A stretch of 64,000 bases of DNA from Pseudomonadota bacterium (lineage in GTDB: Bacteria > Myxococcota_A > UBA796 > SXON01): assembly GCA_030684355.1 (NCBI GenBank), contig JAUXTN010000189.1:41735-105734 (forward strand), given 5' to 3'. Within the stretch, counting starts at the first letter, position 1. Every line of letters starts with the position of its first letter. Shown here in pieces: positions 8,903-17,053 of this stretch. Made by a program: the position numbers and the translations under genes. The notes under the pieces are model-generated. The model searched no databases. It was not told the DNA's origin and was given only the letters and a program-made list of their open reading frames with translations.

Positions 8903-9010
8903 TTCTCGCCCATAATTCGCTCGACGCGCGGGTGTGGAGTGCCGTCGTCGCGCAGGGATGCCCTTTCCGGTCGCGGACGCCGCGCTTACCGTCCCGGCCG
9001 TGAGCCGAGC

Positions 9011-11341
9011 TTGAAGAGCGAGAACCTCGATCGATTGTTGCGGGACCGGTTCGGCCACCCCGGCTTCCGGCCGGGGCAGGCCGAGATCGTCGAGCACGTC
9101 GTCGGCTCCCCCGGCGCGCCGGGCGGGGACGTCCTGGTCGTCATGCCGACCGGCGCGGGGAAGTCGCTCTGCTACCAGGTGCCCGCGCTCGCGCTCGGCG
9201 GCGTGGCGGTGGTGGTCTCGCCGCTCCTCGCGCTGATGAAGGACCAGGTGGACGGCCTCCTCGCCCGCGGGGTGCGGGCCACGCTGATCAACTCGACGCT
9301 CGCGCCCGAGGTGCGCCGCGAGCGGCTCCGCGAGGTGCAGCGCGGCGAGTGGGAGCTCGTCTTCGTCGCGCCCGAGCGCCTCTCGCCCCGCTTCTGCGCT
9401 GAGCTGCGGCAGGCGGACATCCGGCTCCTCGCGGTGGACGAGGCCCACTGCCTAAGCCAGTGGGGCCACGACTTCCGCCCGGACTACCTGCGGCTCGGCC
9501 AGGTGCGCCTCGATCTCGGCGCCCCGCGCACGATGGCGCTCACCGCGACCGCCACCCCCGCCGTGCAGGACGACATCGTCAAGAGCCTCGGCCTCGGGGG
9601 CGCCCGGCGCTTCGTCCGCGGGTTCGACCGGACGAACCTCGGGATGGAGGTCATCGACGTCGACGGGCCGCGCGCCAAGGACGCGCTGCTGCCGGGGCTG
9701 GTGCTGCCGGGGCCGACGCTGGTGTACTGCGCCACCCGCAAGAACGTGGAGCGCGCGGCGGAGGTCCTGCGATCTTCGGGGATCGCGGCGGGGATCTACC
9801 ACGGTGGCCTCCAGATGGAGGAGCGCAACCAGGTCCAGGACGACTTCATGAACGGGCGCTGCAACGTGGTCGTCGCCACGAACGCGTTCGGCATGGGCGT
9901 CGACAAGGACGACGTGCGCGTGGTCGTCCACTACGACCTTCCCGGCACGATCGAGGCCTACTACCAGGAGATCGGGCGCGCCGGTCGCGACGGCAAGCGG
10001 AGCCGCGTCGCGCTGCTCTACCGCGAGGCCGACCGCGGGCTCCAGGAGTTCTTCATCAACCTCGCGCACCCGCCCGCCGCGTGGGTGCACCTGGTGTGGG
10101 ACGCCCTGCGCGAGAAGGGCACGAACCCCGTGTTCCTCTCGATGGACAAGCTCGGGGGCGCGCTCCCCGACGACGCTGGCGGAGAGCGCGCGGCCGCGGC
10201 CTGCGTGTACGTCCTCCAGCGCGAGGGCTACCTCCGCCGCGTCGCGCCGACGGAACGGGCGGGGCAGGCGCGGCTCGTGGCGGGCGCGGTGGCGAAGGGG
10301 GATGCCCTCGCGGGGTTCCGCGCGCCGGTCTACGCTTGGCTCCGGGACCAGCGCCAGGAGGTCGTCGGGGTGTGGCCGGATCGCCTCGCGGAGGCGCTCG
10401 ACCTCTCCCGCGAACAGGTCGTCGCCGCGCTCCGCACGCTGGAGGACCGCGGGCTCCTCACCTACACCGCGCCTGATCGCAGCGGCGGCTTCGAGCTCCT
10501 CAAGGACACCCCCCTCACCCTCGACGACGCCGCGATGCGCGCCCGGCGCGCCCGGGAGCTGGTCAAGCTCCAAAAGATGGTCGACTACGGCCGCGCGGGC
10601 TGCCGACGCCGCTACATCCTCACCTACTTCGGAGACGCCCCCCCGTGGGACCGCTGCGGGGACTGCGACGGCTGCCGCGCCGGCAAGTCCCTCGGCGTCG
10701 AGCCGCGCGCGCTCGCCCCCGACGAGGCCATCGTCGTCCGCAAGGTGCTCTCCTGCGTGGCCCGCCTCGACGAGCCCTACCCCGCCTCGGTCCTCGCCAA
10801 GGTGCTCACCGGCGGCCGAGATCCCGCCACGGCCCGCTTCGAGCGCCTCTCCACCTACGGCATCCTGTCGAGCTTCACCGCCTCCGAGGTCGAGCAGGTC
10901 ATCGGCGAGCTCGAGCGCGCCGGGGCGCTGCTGCGCGAGATGAAGAAGCGGCCGGTCAACGGTGCGGACCGCACCTTCGCGGTCCTCACGCTCACGACGC
11001 TCGGCAAGGACGTGATGTTCGAGCGCGCCCCGGGCTTCACCATGTACTTCCCGCTCGGCAAGCGCGCGCTCACCACGCGCCCCCAGGGGTTGTACGGAGG
11101 GGGGGCTCCAAAACACGTCGCCGTCGAGCTCCTCCACGTGCTCCGCGACGTGCGCGGCAAGCTCGCGAAGGCGGCGGACGTGCCCGCCTACGTCGTCGCC
11201 CCCGACCGCACCCTGGAGGACATGTCCGAGAAGCGGCCGATGACCCGCTCGGCCATGCTGGAGGTGCACGGCATGGGGCCGGAGCGGTACCGGAAGTACG
11301 GGCAGGAGTTCCTGGCCGCGATGCGGAGCTGGGCCGGCTGA
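9011..11341 (+). CDS. recQ: RecQ-family ATP-dependent DNA helicase
   Basis: RecQ unwinds DNA 3'-5' in recombination and fork repair. The 776-residue product has the RecQ zero motif (FRPGQAEIV), Walker A PTGAGKSLCYQ (about 46-56), DEAH box VDEAHCLSQWGHDFRPDY near 142, motif III TATAT, and motif VI QEIGRAGRDG. A RecQ zinc-binding region (CRRRYILTYF through CGDCDGC) and a winged helix follow, then a C-terminal HRDC-like segment ending GPERYRKYGQEFLAAM. TTG 9011 gives the right N-terminus (LKSENLDRLL); no ATG or GTG lies near in frame, and the long open frame before it is antisense to the oxidoreductase. The start codon choice is inferred. Confidence 0.92.
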   Translation: MKSENLDRLLRDRFGHPGFRPGQAEIVEHVVGSPGAPGGDVLVVMPTGAGKSLCYQVPALALGGVAVVVSPLLALMKDQVDGLLARGVRATLINSTLAPEVRRERLREVQRGEWELVFVAPERLSPRFCAELRQADIRLLAVDEAHCLSQWGHDFRPDYLRLGQVRLDLGAPRTMALTATATPAVQDDIVKSLGLGGARRFVRGFDRTNLGMEVIDVDGPRAKDALLPGLVLPGPTLVYCATRKNVERAAEVLRSSGIAAGIYHGGLQMEERNQVQDDFMNGRCNVVVATNAFGMGVDKDDVRVVVHYDLPGTIEAYYQEIGRAGRDGKRSRVALLYREADRGLQEFFINLAHPPAAWVHLVWDALREKGTNPVFLSMDKLGGALPDDAGGERAAAACVYVLQREGYLRRVAPTERAGQARLVAGAVAKGDALAGFRAPVYAWLRDQRQEVVGVWPDRLAEALDLSREQVVAALRTLEDRGLLTYTAPDRSGGFELLKDTPLTLDDAAMRARRARELVKLQKMVDYGRAGCRRRYILTYFGDAPPWDRCGDCDGCRAGKSLGVEPRALAPDEAIVVRKVLSCVARLDEPYPASVLAKVLTGGRDPATARFERLSTYGILSSFTASEVEQVIGELERAGALLREMKKRPVNGADRTFAVLTLTTLGKDVMFERAPGFTMYFPLGKRALTTRPQGLYGGGAPKHVAVELLHVLRDVRGKLAKAADVPAYVVAPDRTLEDMSEKRPMTRSAMLEVHGMGPERYRKYGQEFLAAMRSWAG

Positions 11342-11359
11342 ACGCCGGATCCCGACGGC

Positions 11360-11611
11360 TTAGAGCCCCGTGTCTTCGCCTTCCGCCGTCGAGCACCCCG
11401 TGCCCGCGGCCTCGTCGTCGGCCTGCAGGTCGGTGAGGCTCGACTCGCAGGCGTCCTGCAGCTCGGCGTCGGTGCCGCTGTTCTCGGTGCGGCACTGGTC
11501 GCAATCGAACGAGGCCTCGCCCTCGTGGCACTCGCAGACGTAGTCGCAGTAGTCGGCGCAGGGGTCGCCGAACGAGACGCCGAAGCAGGCGGAGAGGAGA
11601 AGGAGCAGCAT
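11360..11611 (-). CDS. Small Cys-rich lipoprotein
   Basis: This 83-residue product has a minimal lipoprotein signal (MLLLLLSAC, Cys 9). A short acidic domain follows with about eight further Cys (CADYCDYVCEC, CDQC, then CESS, CST), suggesting disulfides or metal binding, and it ends EDTGL. The ATG at 11611 places the lipobox at the N-terminus; a much longer frame upstream is antisense to the SDR gene. It is divergent from that gene with 21 nt between the two starts. I do not recognise a family. Confidence 0.65.
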   Translation of the reverse strand: MLLLLLSACFGVSFGDPCADYCDYVCECHEGEASFDCDQCRTENSGTDAELQDACESSLTDLQADDEAAGTGCSTAEGEDTGL

Positions 11612-11632
11612 GGCTGCGTTACTAACGTCCGG

Positions 11633-12394
11633 ATGCTCTCCTCGCTGGCCGATCGGGTGGTGGTGGTCACGGGCGCCACGAGCGGCATCGGGCGCGCGGC
11701 GGCGCTCCGGTTCGCGGCCGCGGGCGCGAAGGTGGTGGGGACGGGCCGCGATCAACGCCGGCTCGCGGACCTCGCCCCCCACGTGGACTGCGCGCTGACC
11801 CTCGACGTGACGGACCCCGAGGGGGTCGCCATGTTCGCGGCGGCGGTCGTCGATCGGTACGGCGGCGTCGATGTCCTCGTCAACAACGCGGGCATCGGGC
11901 TCTTCCGGGGCTGGGAGACGACCGACGACGACGCCCTGCGCCGCGTGATGGACGTGAACCTGTTCGGGCCGGTCGCCCTCGCCCGCGCGCTCCTCCCCTC
12001 GCTGATCGCGCGCAAGGGCGTGCTGCTGCAGGTCGCGAGCGTGGCGGGCAAGCGCGGGTACGCCAAGCACACGGCGTACTGCGCGTCGAAGCACGCGCTC
12101 ATCGGCTGGTCCGAGTCGCTGCGCCACGATCTGCGCGGCACCGGCTGCGATGTCGTGGTGGTGTGCCCCCCGGCGGTGCGCACGCCGTTCTTCGAGAACG
12201 CCGGGTACATGACGTTCGACGAGGACCACCCCAACCTCGTCCCGATGACGGCGGACGCCGTGGCCGACGGCATCGTCGCCGCCGCGGTCGAGCGCCCGCG
12301 CTCGGTCATCCTCTCGCCCCGGGCCCGCGCGCTCTACGCGCTCTCGGTCGTGGCGCCGGGCCTGCTGGAGACCATCCAGCGGTTCAAGAAGTAG
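11633..12394 (+). CDS. Short-chain dehydrogenase/reductase (SDR)
   Basis: The 253-residue NAD(P)-dependent oxidoreductase has the classical SDR set: TGATSGIG cofactor-binding glycine motif (about residues 14-21), the LDVTD adenine-ring segment, NNAG, and the catalytic Ser plus YCASK (Tyr-x-x-x-Lys). The N-terminal Arg/Gly pattern (GTGRDQRR) suggests NADP preference. ATG 11633 gives a normal SDR N-terminus. The C-terminal part (PRARALYALSVVAPGLLETIQRF) resembles membrane-associated SDRs acting on lipid-like substrates, but the substrate is unknown. It converges with the broken gene at 12461; the 66-nt gap holds repeats of TCGACGCCCC. Confidence 0.85.
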   Translation: MLSSLADRVVVVTGATSGIGRAAALRFAAAGAKVVGTGRDQRRLADLAPHVDCALTLDVTDPEGVAMFAAAVVDRYGGVDVLVNNAGIGLFRGWETTDDDALRRVMDVNLFGPVALARALLPSLIARKGVLLQVASVAGKRGYAKHTAYCASKHALIGWSESLRHDLRGTGCDVVVVCPPAVRTPFFENAGYMTFDEDHPNLVPMTADAVADGIVAAAVERPRSVILSPRARALYALSVVAPGLLETIQRFKK

Positions 12395-12460
12395 CGATTC
12401 GGGGGCCCTCGACGCCCCCCGACGCCCCTCGACGCCCCCCGATGGGCCCGGCCCCCGCCG

Positions 12461-13407
12461 TCAGCGCCGCCGCCGCCCCACCGCCGCGAGCGCCACCGCC
12501 CCGAGCAGGAAGCCCGCGGACCCAGGAGCCGAGGCTGGGGACGCGCACCCGCACCCGCCGTGCACCTTGTCCTCCCCCGAGCCCGTGTCCTCGCCTTCGG
12601 GATCGCCCGTCTCCTCGACCACGCCCGTCTCGCCGCCGCCGGTGTCGCAGTCGTCCGTGCGGGCCGCGTCCGTGTCGTCGCAGTCGTCGGCGAGAGCGAC
12701 GCCGTCGCCGTCCTGGTCGTCGTCGTTGCCGTCGCAGTCGTCGGGGTCGTCGGTGTAGCCGTCGGGCTGGGCGCACGCGGCGGCGGTCGTGCCCGCGAAG
12801 CCCCACCCGTCGGCGTCGGCGTCGGCGTACCAGGTCAGGACGTCGACCGCATCGGCCTCGTCCACCGTGCCGTCACAGTCGTCGTCCACCGCGTTGCACA
12901 GGCCTCGGCGCCGTCTCCGTCGAGGTCGTCGCAGCCGTCGTCCACGGTGAGGGTGAGGTTCGCCGCGAGCGCCCAGGCGTCCCCGGTGTCGCCGCGGTTG
13001 CCGTTCACCGCGTTCCCCGCGCCGCGCACGGTGTAGGTGCCCTCGGCCGTCGGGGCGGTCCACGCGAAGGTGAAGGTGGTCGAGCCCGCGGACATCGCGG
13101 TCGTCGCCGAGTGGGTCACCTCGCCGCCGCTGACCCGCGTGTTCGAGCCCGCGCCCAGCGTGCCGCCGGTGACCGACACGTCGAGGCCCGCGCCCGTGTA
13201 GGACGCCCCCGAATTCGCGACCACCAGCGTGAGCGTGACGGCGTCGCCCGGGGCGACCTCCGTGTCGGAGGCGGCGAGGGTCACGGTCGTCGCGGCCGAG
13301 GCCGACCTCCCGTGGCACGCGGTGCAGCCGGTGATGGAGGAGCCGGTCCGGCCGGCGCTATAGGCGGAGGCCGAGGGCAGCGCGAGGAGGACGAGGAGCA
13401 TCCCCAT
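12461..13407 (-). pseudogene. Frameshifted anchor-V / MopE-repeat / MYXO-CTERM-like secreted protein
   Basis: Two overlapping frames form one sensible protein. The first (start 13407) gives a signal peptide, a heme-type CTACHG motif in a segment like choice-of-anchor V domains, and a beta-sandwich. The second gives NAVDDDCDGTVDEAD and DDPDDCDGNDDDQDGDG, MopE-like metal-binding repeats, then a tail with GCGCASP, a hydrophobic stretch and RRRR, like the MYXO-CTERM sorting signal. The frame switches near 12900-12906, where one base seems to be missing; the total length (947) is one short of a multiple of three. This is either a true frameshift or a sequencing error. The intact protein would be exported and surface-sorted. 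Confidence 0.7.
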
Positions 13408-13433
13408 CGCCTACAGCGGGAGACGCGACCTCG

Positions 13434-14195
13434 TCAATCGATGTCTTCGTCGAGCGTGCCCCGCCCCCCGGCGATGAACTCGCGGACGTAGCGGATCTCG
13501 GACTTCTCCGTCTCATCCGCCGTGCCCGTGAACGCGATGCGGCGGTTGTAGAGCATCGCGATGCGGTCGGTGACGGTGAAGCACGAGTCCATGTCGTGGG
13601 TGACCACGATGCTCGTGACGTTGAGCCGCTTCTGGAGCGAGAGGATGAGGCCGTTGATGCGGCGGACGTTGATGGGATCGAGGCCGGTGGTGGGCTCGTC
13701 GTAGAGGATCACCTCCGGCTTCATCGCGATGGCGCGCGCCAGGCCGACGCGCTTGCGCATGCCGCCCGAGAGCGCCGCGGGCTTCAAGAGCTCGGTGCCG
13801 GGCAGCCCGACCATCTCGAGCACCTCCTCGACACGCTGATCCATCTCGCGCTCGGTGCCCCACTGGTGCTCGCGCAGCGGGTACTTGATGTTCTGGGCGA
13901 CGGTGAGGGAGTCGAAGAGCGCGCCGCTCTGGAACAGGAAGCCGAAGCGCCTGCGGATCGGTCCCATGCCGCGCTCGTTGAGCTTGGTGACCTCCTGGCC
14001 GAACGCCTGGATGCTCCCGCCGTCGGTCGAGAGCAGGCCGGTGAGCATCTTCAGGAGCACGCTCTTGCCGGTGCCGGAGCCGCCGATGATCGTGAGGGTC
14101 TCGCCGGGGTACACGTCGAGCGTGCAGTCCTCGTAGATGACCTTCGGCCCGAAGGCCTTCTGCACGCCGACGAAGCGGATGATCGGTTCAGCCAT
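13434..14195 (-). CDS. mlaF: MlaF-like ABC transporter ATPase
   Basis: MlaF is the ATPase of the MlaFEDB inner-membrane complex that moves phospholipids between the inner and outer membranes. The 253-residue product shows Walker A GGSGTGKSVL (about 37-46), the Q-loop LFQSGALFDSLTV typical of the MlaF/Mkl subgroup, signature LSGGMRKRVGLARA, Walker B VILYDEPTTGLDP and the H-loop VVTHD. Its ATG overlaps the 3' end of mlaE by 8 nt, so the two subunits are translationally coupled. It is the last gene of a four-gene minus-strand operon (16162 to 13434). No mlaD follows it here; the only MlaD in the window is at 21961 on the other strand. Confidence 0.92.
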   Translation of the reverse strand: MAEPIIRFVGVQKAFGPKVIYEDCTLDVYPGETLTIIGGSGTGKSVLLKMLTGLLSTDGGSIQAFGQEVTKLNERGMGPIRRRFGFLFQSGALFDSLTVAQNIKYPLREHQWGTEREMDQRVEEVLEMVGLPGTELLKPAALSGGMRKRVGLARAIAMKPEVILYDEPTTGLDPINVRRINGLILSLQKRLNVTSIVVTHDMDSCFTVTDRIAMLYNRRIAFTGTADETEKSEIRYVREFIAGGRGTLDEDID

Positions 14196-14946
14196 ACAGC
14201 GCCAGGAAGAGCTTGGTGAGGAAGAAGTTCGACACGAGCAGCCCGATCGCGCCGACGACCACGGCCTGCGTGGTGGAGTGGCCGACGCCCTCGGTGCCGC
14301 CGGTGGTGTTGAGGCCGACGTAGCAGCCGACGATGCCGATGATGTACCCGAAGGCGACGGACTTCATGAGCCCGTGCATCAGGTCGGACACCCAGAGCGT
14401 GTCGAGGATCTGGGAGTAGAAGAAGCTCGGGGTCACCCCGACCTCGCGCACGGTGATGAGCATGGCGCCGCCGATGCCGATGACGTTCGCGAGCATCGTG
14501 AGGAGCGGGAGCATGATCACGCACGCGAACACGCGCGGCGCGACGAGCTTCTTGATGGGGTCGGCACCGAGCGCGCGGATGGCGTCGACCTGCTCGGTCA
14601 CGACCATGGAGCCGAGCTCCGCGGCAAACCCGCTCCCGACGCGGCCGCCGACGAGCAGGGCGGTGAGCATCGGGCCGAGCTCGCGGACGATCCCGAGGGC
14701 GGCGAGCTTCCCGGTGTACATGCTCGCGCCGTAGGGCTCCAGGCCGGTGGAGAACTGGAGCGCGAGCACCATCCCCGTGAACGCGGCGGTCAGCACGGTG
14801 ATCGACCAGCTCTTGATCCCGGCGTTGTCGAACTGGGCGATGAGCGGGCGGACCTCGATCGGCAGGCGCCAGAACGCGAAGAAGGTCGCGACGGTCAGCC
14901 GGGCGACCGCCCCGAGGCTCTGGAGGAAGACGCGGATGCCCTTCAC
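14188..14946 (-). CDS. mlaE: MlaE-like lipid transport permease
   Basis: This 252-residue integral membrane protein belongs to the MlaE/DUF140 permease family. It has about five or six transmembrane segments and the conserved patches IVRELGPMLTALLVGGRVGSGF, ELGSMVVTEQVDAIRALG, and DPIKKLVAPR. In the Mla complex a permease dimer sits between the MlaF ATPases and the MlaD hexamer. GTG 14946 was chosen because it gives the family-like N-terminus and overlaps the stop of the upstream lipoprotein by 4 nt. The longer in-frame extension upstream is antisense-quality sequence. Coupled to mlaF by an 8-nt overlap. Confidence 0.9.
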   Translation of the reverse strand: MKGIRVFLQSLGAVARLTVATFFAFWRLPIEVRPLIAQFDNAGIKSWSITVLTAAFTGMVLALQFSTGLEPYGASMYTGKLAALGIVRELGPMLTALLVGGRVGSGFAAELGSMVVTEQVDAIRALGADPIKKLVAPRVFACVIMLPLLTMLANVIGIGGAMLITVREVGVTPSFFYSQILDTLWVSDLMHGLMKSVAFGYIIGIVGCYVGLNTTGGTEGVGHSTTQAVVVGAIGLLVSNFFLTKLFLALYG

Positions 14947-15452
14947 AGCGGGCTGAACCCGGTGAGCACGCGATCGTAGGCGTCCCACCCCTGTTCGAAG
15001 GTGTCGGGCGGGGCGATGAGGGCGAGGTCGTAGGTGCACGCGCCGCGGTTCATCACGCCGAGCGCGACGGTCACGGGCACGCCGTCGAGCCGGCCCGAAT
15101 GGATGCGCAGCACGCCCTCGCGGCCGCCGAACACCCGCAGCTCGTCGCGGGAGGTGGTCATCTGGCGGAGGCCGGCGGTGAGCTCGGTCGCGAGGTCCTC
15201 CGTCCGGGACTCGCTGTAGCGCGGGCCGCAATTGGAGTCGGCGTAGATCGCGGCCTTCAGGTCGTGGTTGTACCAGGCGTGGTCGGCCCCGCCGGCGTCG
15301 ACGACGTGCCAGCCGTCGCCCGGGGGCGGCACCGTGTACTTGCCTTCGAGCATCTTTGCGCGACGATGGCTCGATGGCATGCAGCCAGCGGCGCCGAGGG
15401 TGGCGAGGACGGCGAGCGCGACGAGGGCGCGCGAGGGGAGCGGGCGGATCAT
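14943..15452 (-). CDS. Lipoprotein in the Mla/ABC operon
   Basis: The 169-residue product has a lipoprotein signal (ALAVLATLGAAGC). The mature domain contains conserved-looking patches GDGWHVVDAGGADHAWYNHDLKA and EDLATELTAGLRQM. It reads like the family of small lipoproteins found beside ABC transporters in delta-proteobacteria, but I cannot name it. Its ATG overlaps the ATPase gene upstream by 4 nt and its stop overlaps mlaE by 4 nt, so it is embedded in the operon. A role as an outer-membrane or periplasmic partner of one of the two transporters is inferred from position only. Confidence 0.75.
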   Translation of the reverse strand: MIRPLPSRALVALAVLATLGAAGCMPSSHRRAKMLEGKYTVPPPGDGWHVVDAGGADHAWYNHDLKAAIYADSNCGPRYSESRTEDLATELTAGLRQMTTSRDELRVFGGREGVLRIHSGRLDGVPVTVALGVMNRGACTYDLALIAPPDTFEQGWDAYDRVLTGFSPL

Positions 15453-16162
15453 GCGGTCCCGGTGACGCGGAGGAAGAGGTCTTCGAGGCGCTCGCCCGGC
15501 GCGACGATCTCGGCGAGCGTGCCGATCACGGCGATGCGCCCCTTGTGGACGATGGCGAGGCGGTCGCACACCTCGGCGGCGTCCTCCATCGTGTGGGTCG
15601 AGAGGAACACCGTGCGGCCCTCGGCGGCGAGCTCGCGGAAGACCCGCTTGATCTGCCGGGCGCCGCGCGGATCGAGGCCCACCATCGGCTCGTCCACGAT
15701 GAGGAGACGCGGCTCCGTGAGGAGCGCGCCCGCGAGCGTGAGCCGCTGCTTCATGCCGTGGGAGAAGCTCTCCACGAGGGCATCCGCCTGCTCGATCAGG
15801 AGCTGCTCGGCGAGCCGGGCGTCGATCCGGTCGGCGAGGCCCGCGGCGGGCATGGAGTAGATCTCCGCCAGGAAGCGGAGGAACTCGCGCGCGGTGAGCT
15901 TGTCGTAGAGGTAGGGGCGGTCGGGGATGAAGCTCATCCGCCGGCGGGCCTCCACGGGGTCCTTCGCGAGCGAGATGCCGTCGATCCAGATGTCCCCGCC
16001 GGTCGGCGGCAGGACCCCGCCGAGCATCCGCAGCGTGGTCGTCTTTCCCGCCCCGTTGAGGCCCAGGAAGCCGAAGACCTCGCCCGCCCGCACCTCGAGG
16101 TCGAGGGGCCACACTGCCTGGAAGGCGCCGTAGCGCTTCTCGATCTGGCGGGCGCGGATCAT
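15449..16162 (-). CDS. ABC-2 type transporter ATPase
   Basis: The 237-residue ATPase has Walker A GLNGAGKTTTLRML (about 36-49), signature FSHGMKQRLTLAGAL, Walker B LLIVDEPMVGLDP and H-loop LSTHTMEDA. That is the CcmA/DrrA-like group, which pairs with ABC-2 type or similar exporters. ATG 16162 (MIRARQIEKRYG) was chosen over a start 24 codons upstream because the family begins there. It is the first gene of the operon with the lipoprotein, mlaE and mlaF. No permease for it lies here, but a large ABC permease occurs at 23097 behind mlaD; I infer that they are partners. Confidence 0.88.
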   Translation of the reverse strand: MIRARQIEKRYGAFQAVWPLDLEVRAGEVFGFLGLNGAGKTTTLRMLGGVLPPTGGDIWIDGISLAKDPVEARRRMSFIPDRPYLYDKLTAREFLRFLAEIYSMPAAGLADRIDARLAEQLLIEQADALVESFSHGMKQRLTLAGALLTEPRLLIVDEPMVGLDPRGARQIKRVFRELAAEGRTVFLSTHTMEDAAEVCDRLAIVHKGRIAVIGTLAEIVAPGERLEDLFLRVTGTA

Positions 16163-16381
16163 CGCCGCGGTACCTAACGCGTGGGGGGCGCCGCCGACGT
16201 TTCCGGTCGCTCGCGGCCCGGGCCCCGGATCCACCCCCGGCGTCGACCCGGCACGTGTCCCTCGACAAACCGGATCCCGGGGGTTCCCCCGCGGCTAGGC
16301 CGGGTCGGGACGGGGGTGTGTAAGTTTGCTGTCCGGCCAGGAGTGGTAGAGATCGAGCGTCGAACGAACGAGGGGAGAGGG

Positions 16382-17008
16382 ATGCAGATTGTCAGCCAGA
16401 TGCGCGTGTTGCTGCTCGATCCTGTCAAGATGCGTCGGGACCGCGCCGAGAACGGGCTTCGCCTCCGGTTCGAGGTCGAGGGGGTCGGCACCCTCGCGGA
16501 GGCCCTGGTCGCTGGGGTGGCCCGGCCGCCGCACGCGATCGTCGCGACGCTTCGCCAGGTCGATGACAACGGGCTCGTCGCCGGGCGTGCGCTGCGGCAG
16601 AAGCTCGGCGCCGGCATCTACATCCTCGTCCACGGCTGCGCGGATGCGCGCAAGACCGCCACGGACCGGCAGACCCTCGCGGACCGTCACGGCGTGGACA
16701 CCTGGAGCGAGACCGCTCTGGAGCCCGAAGGGATGGAGGCCGTCGTGTGGGGCGAGCTCGACCGGCGCTACCGCCCGCGCGCCTCGGCCGCCGAGCGAAA
16801 GAGCCTCCTCGCTCGGGCGCGCTCGCTCACCGCCAACGACGTGAAGGCCTTCCTCACGAAGGATCGCCCCCTCATCGCCACGCCCCCGCGTGCCCCCGAC
16901 GAGGAGCCCGGCTGGATCGAGCTGCTCAACGCGCCGCCCACCGCCGAGAACCTCAAGCGGCTGCTCTCCAAGGAGATCGGCGGGAAGCGCAAGGCGCAGG
17001 GCGGGTAG
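16382..17008 (+). CDS. Receiver-like (pseudo-receiver) protein of unknown function
   Basis: This 208-residue product starts at ATG 16382 behind a very strong purine-rich site (GGGGAGAGG). The first ~120 residues follow the alternating beta/alpha pattern of a response-regulator receiver (MRVLLLDP, FEVEGVGTLAEAL, HAIVATLRQ, IYILVHG). The usual acidic pair is reduced to one Asp and the phospho-acceptor Asp after strand three is absent (IVATLRQ), so phosphorylation is unlikely. The remaining ~90 residues are hydrophilic and helical, with TAENLKRLLSKEI near the end and no recognisable output domain. It is probably a phosphorylation-independent adaptor. The 219-nt region before it is shared with the divergent ATPase operon. 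Confidence 0.65.
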   Translation: MQIVSQMRVLLLDPVKMRRDRAENGLRLRFEVEGVGTLAEALVAGVARPPHAIVATLRQVDDNGLVAGRALRQKLGAGIYILVHGCADARKTATDRQTLADRHGVDTWSETALEPEGMEAVVWGELDRRYRPRASAAERKSLLARARSLTANDVKAFLTKDRPLIATPPRAPDEEPGWIELLNAPPTAENLKRLLSKEIGGKRKAQGG

Positions 17009-17053
17009 GGAGGGCAACTACCGCCGGGCAGGGGGCGGGCCCTCGTCGGGCAC

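Noticed and set aside
5963..9010. Long plus-strand open frame running through the molybdopterin oxidoreductase region into recQ
   Set aside because: It is antisense to fdhD and the oxidoreductase, has Arg/Gly/Pro-biased low-complexity translation and no domain; only the recQ part from 9011 is real.
12395..12460. A structured element in the TCGACGCCCC repeats
   Set aside because: Simple GC-rich repeats between convergent genes; no convincing hairpin with a T-tract.
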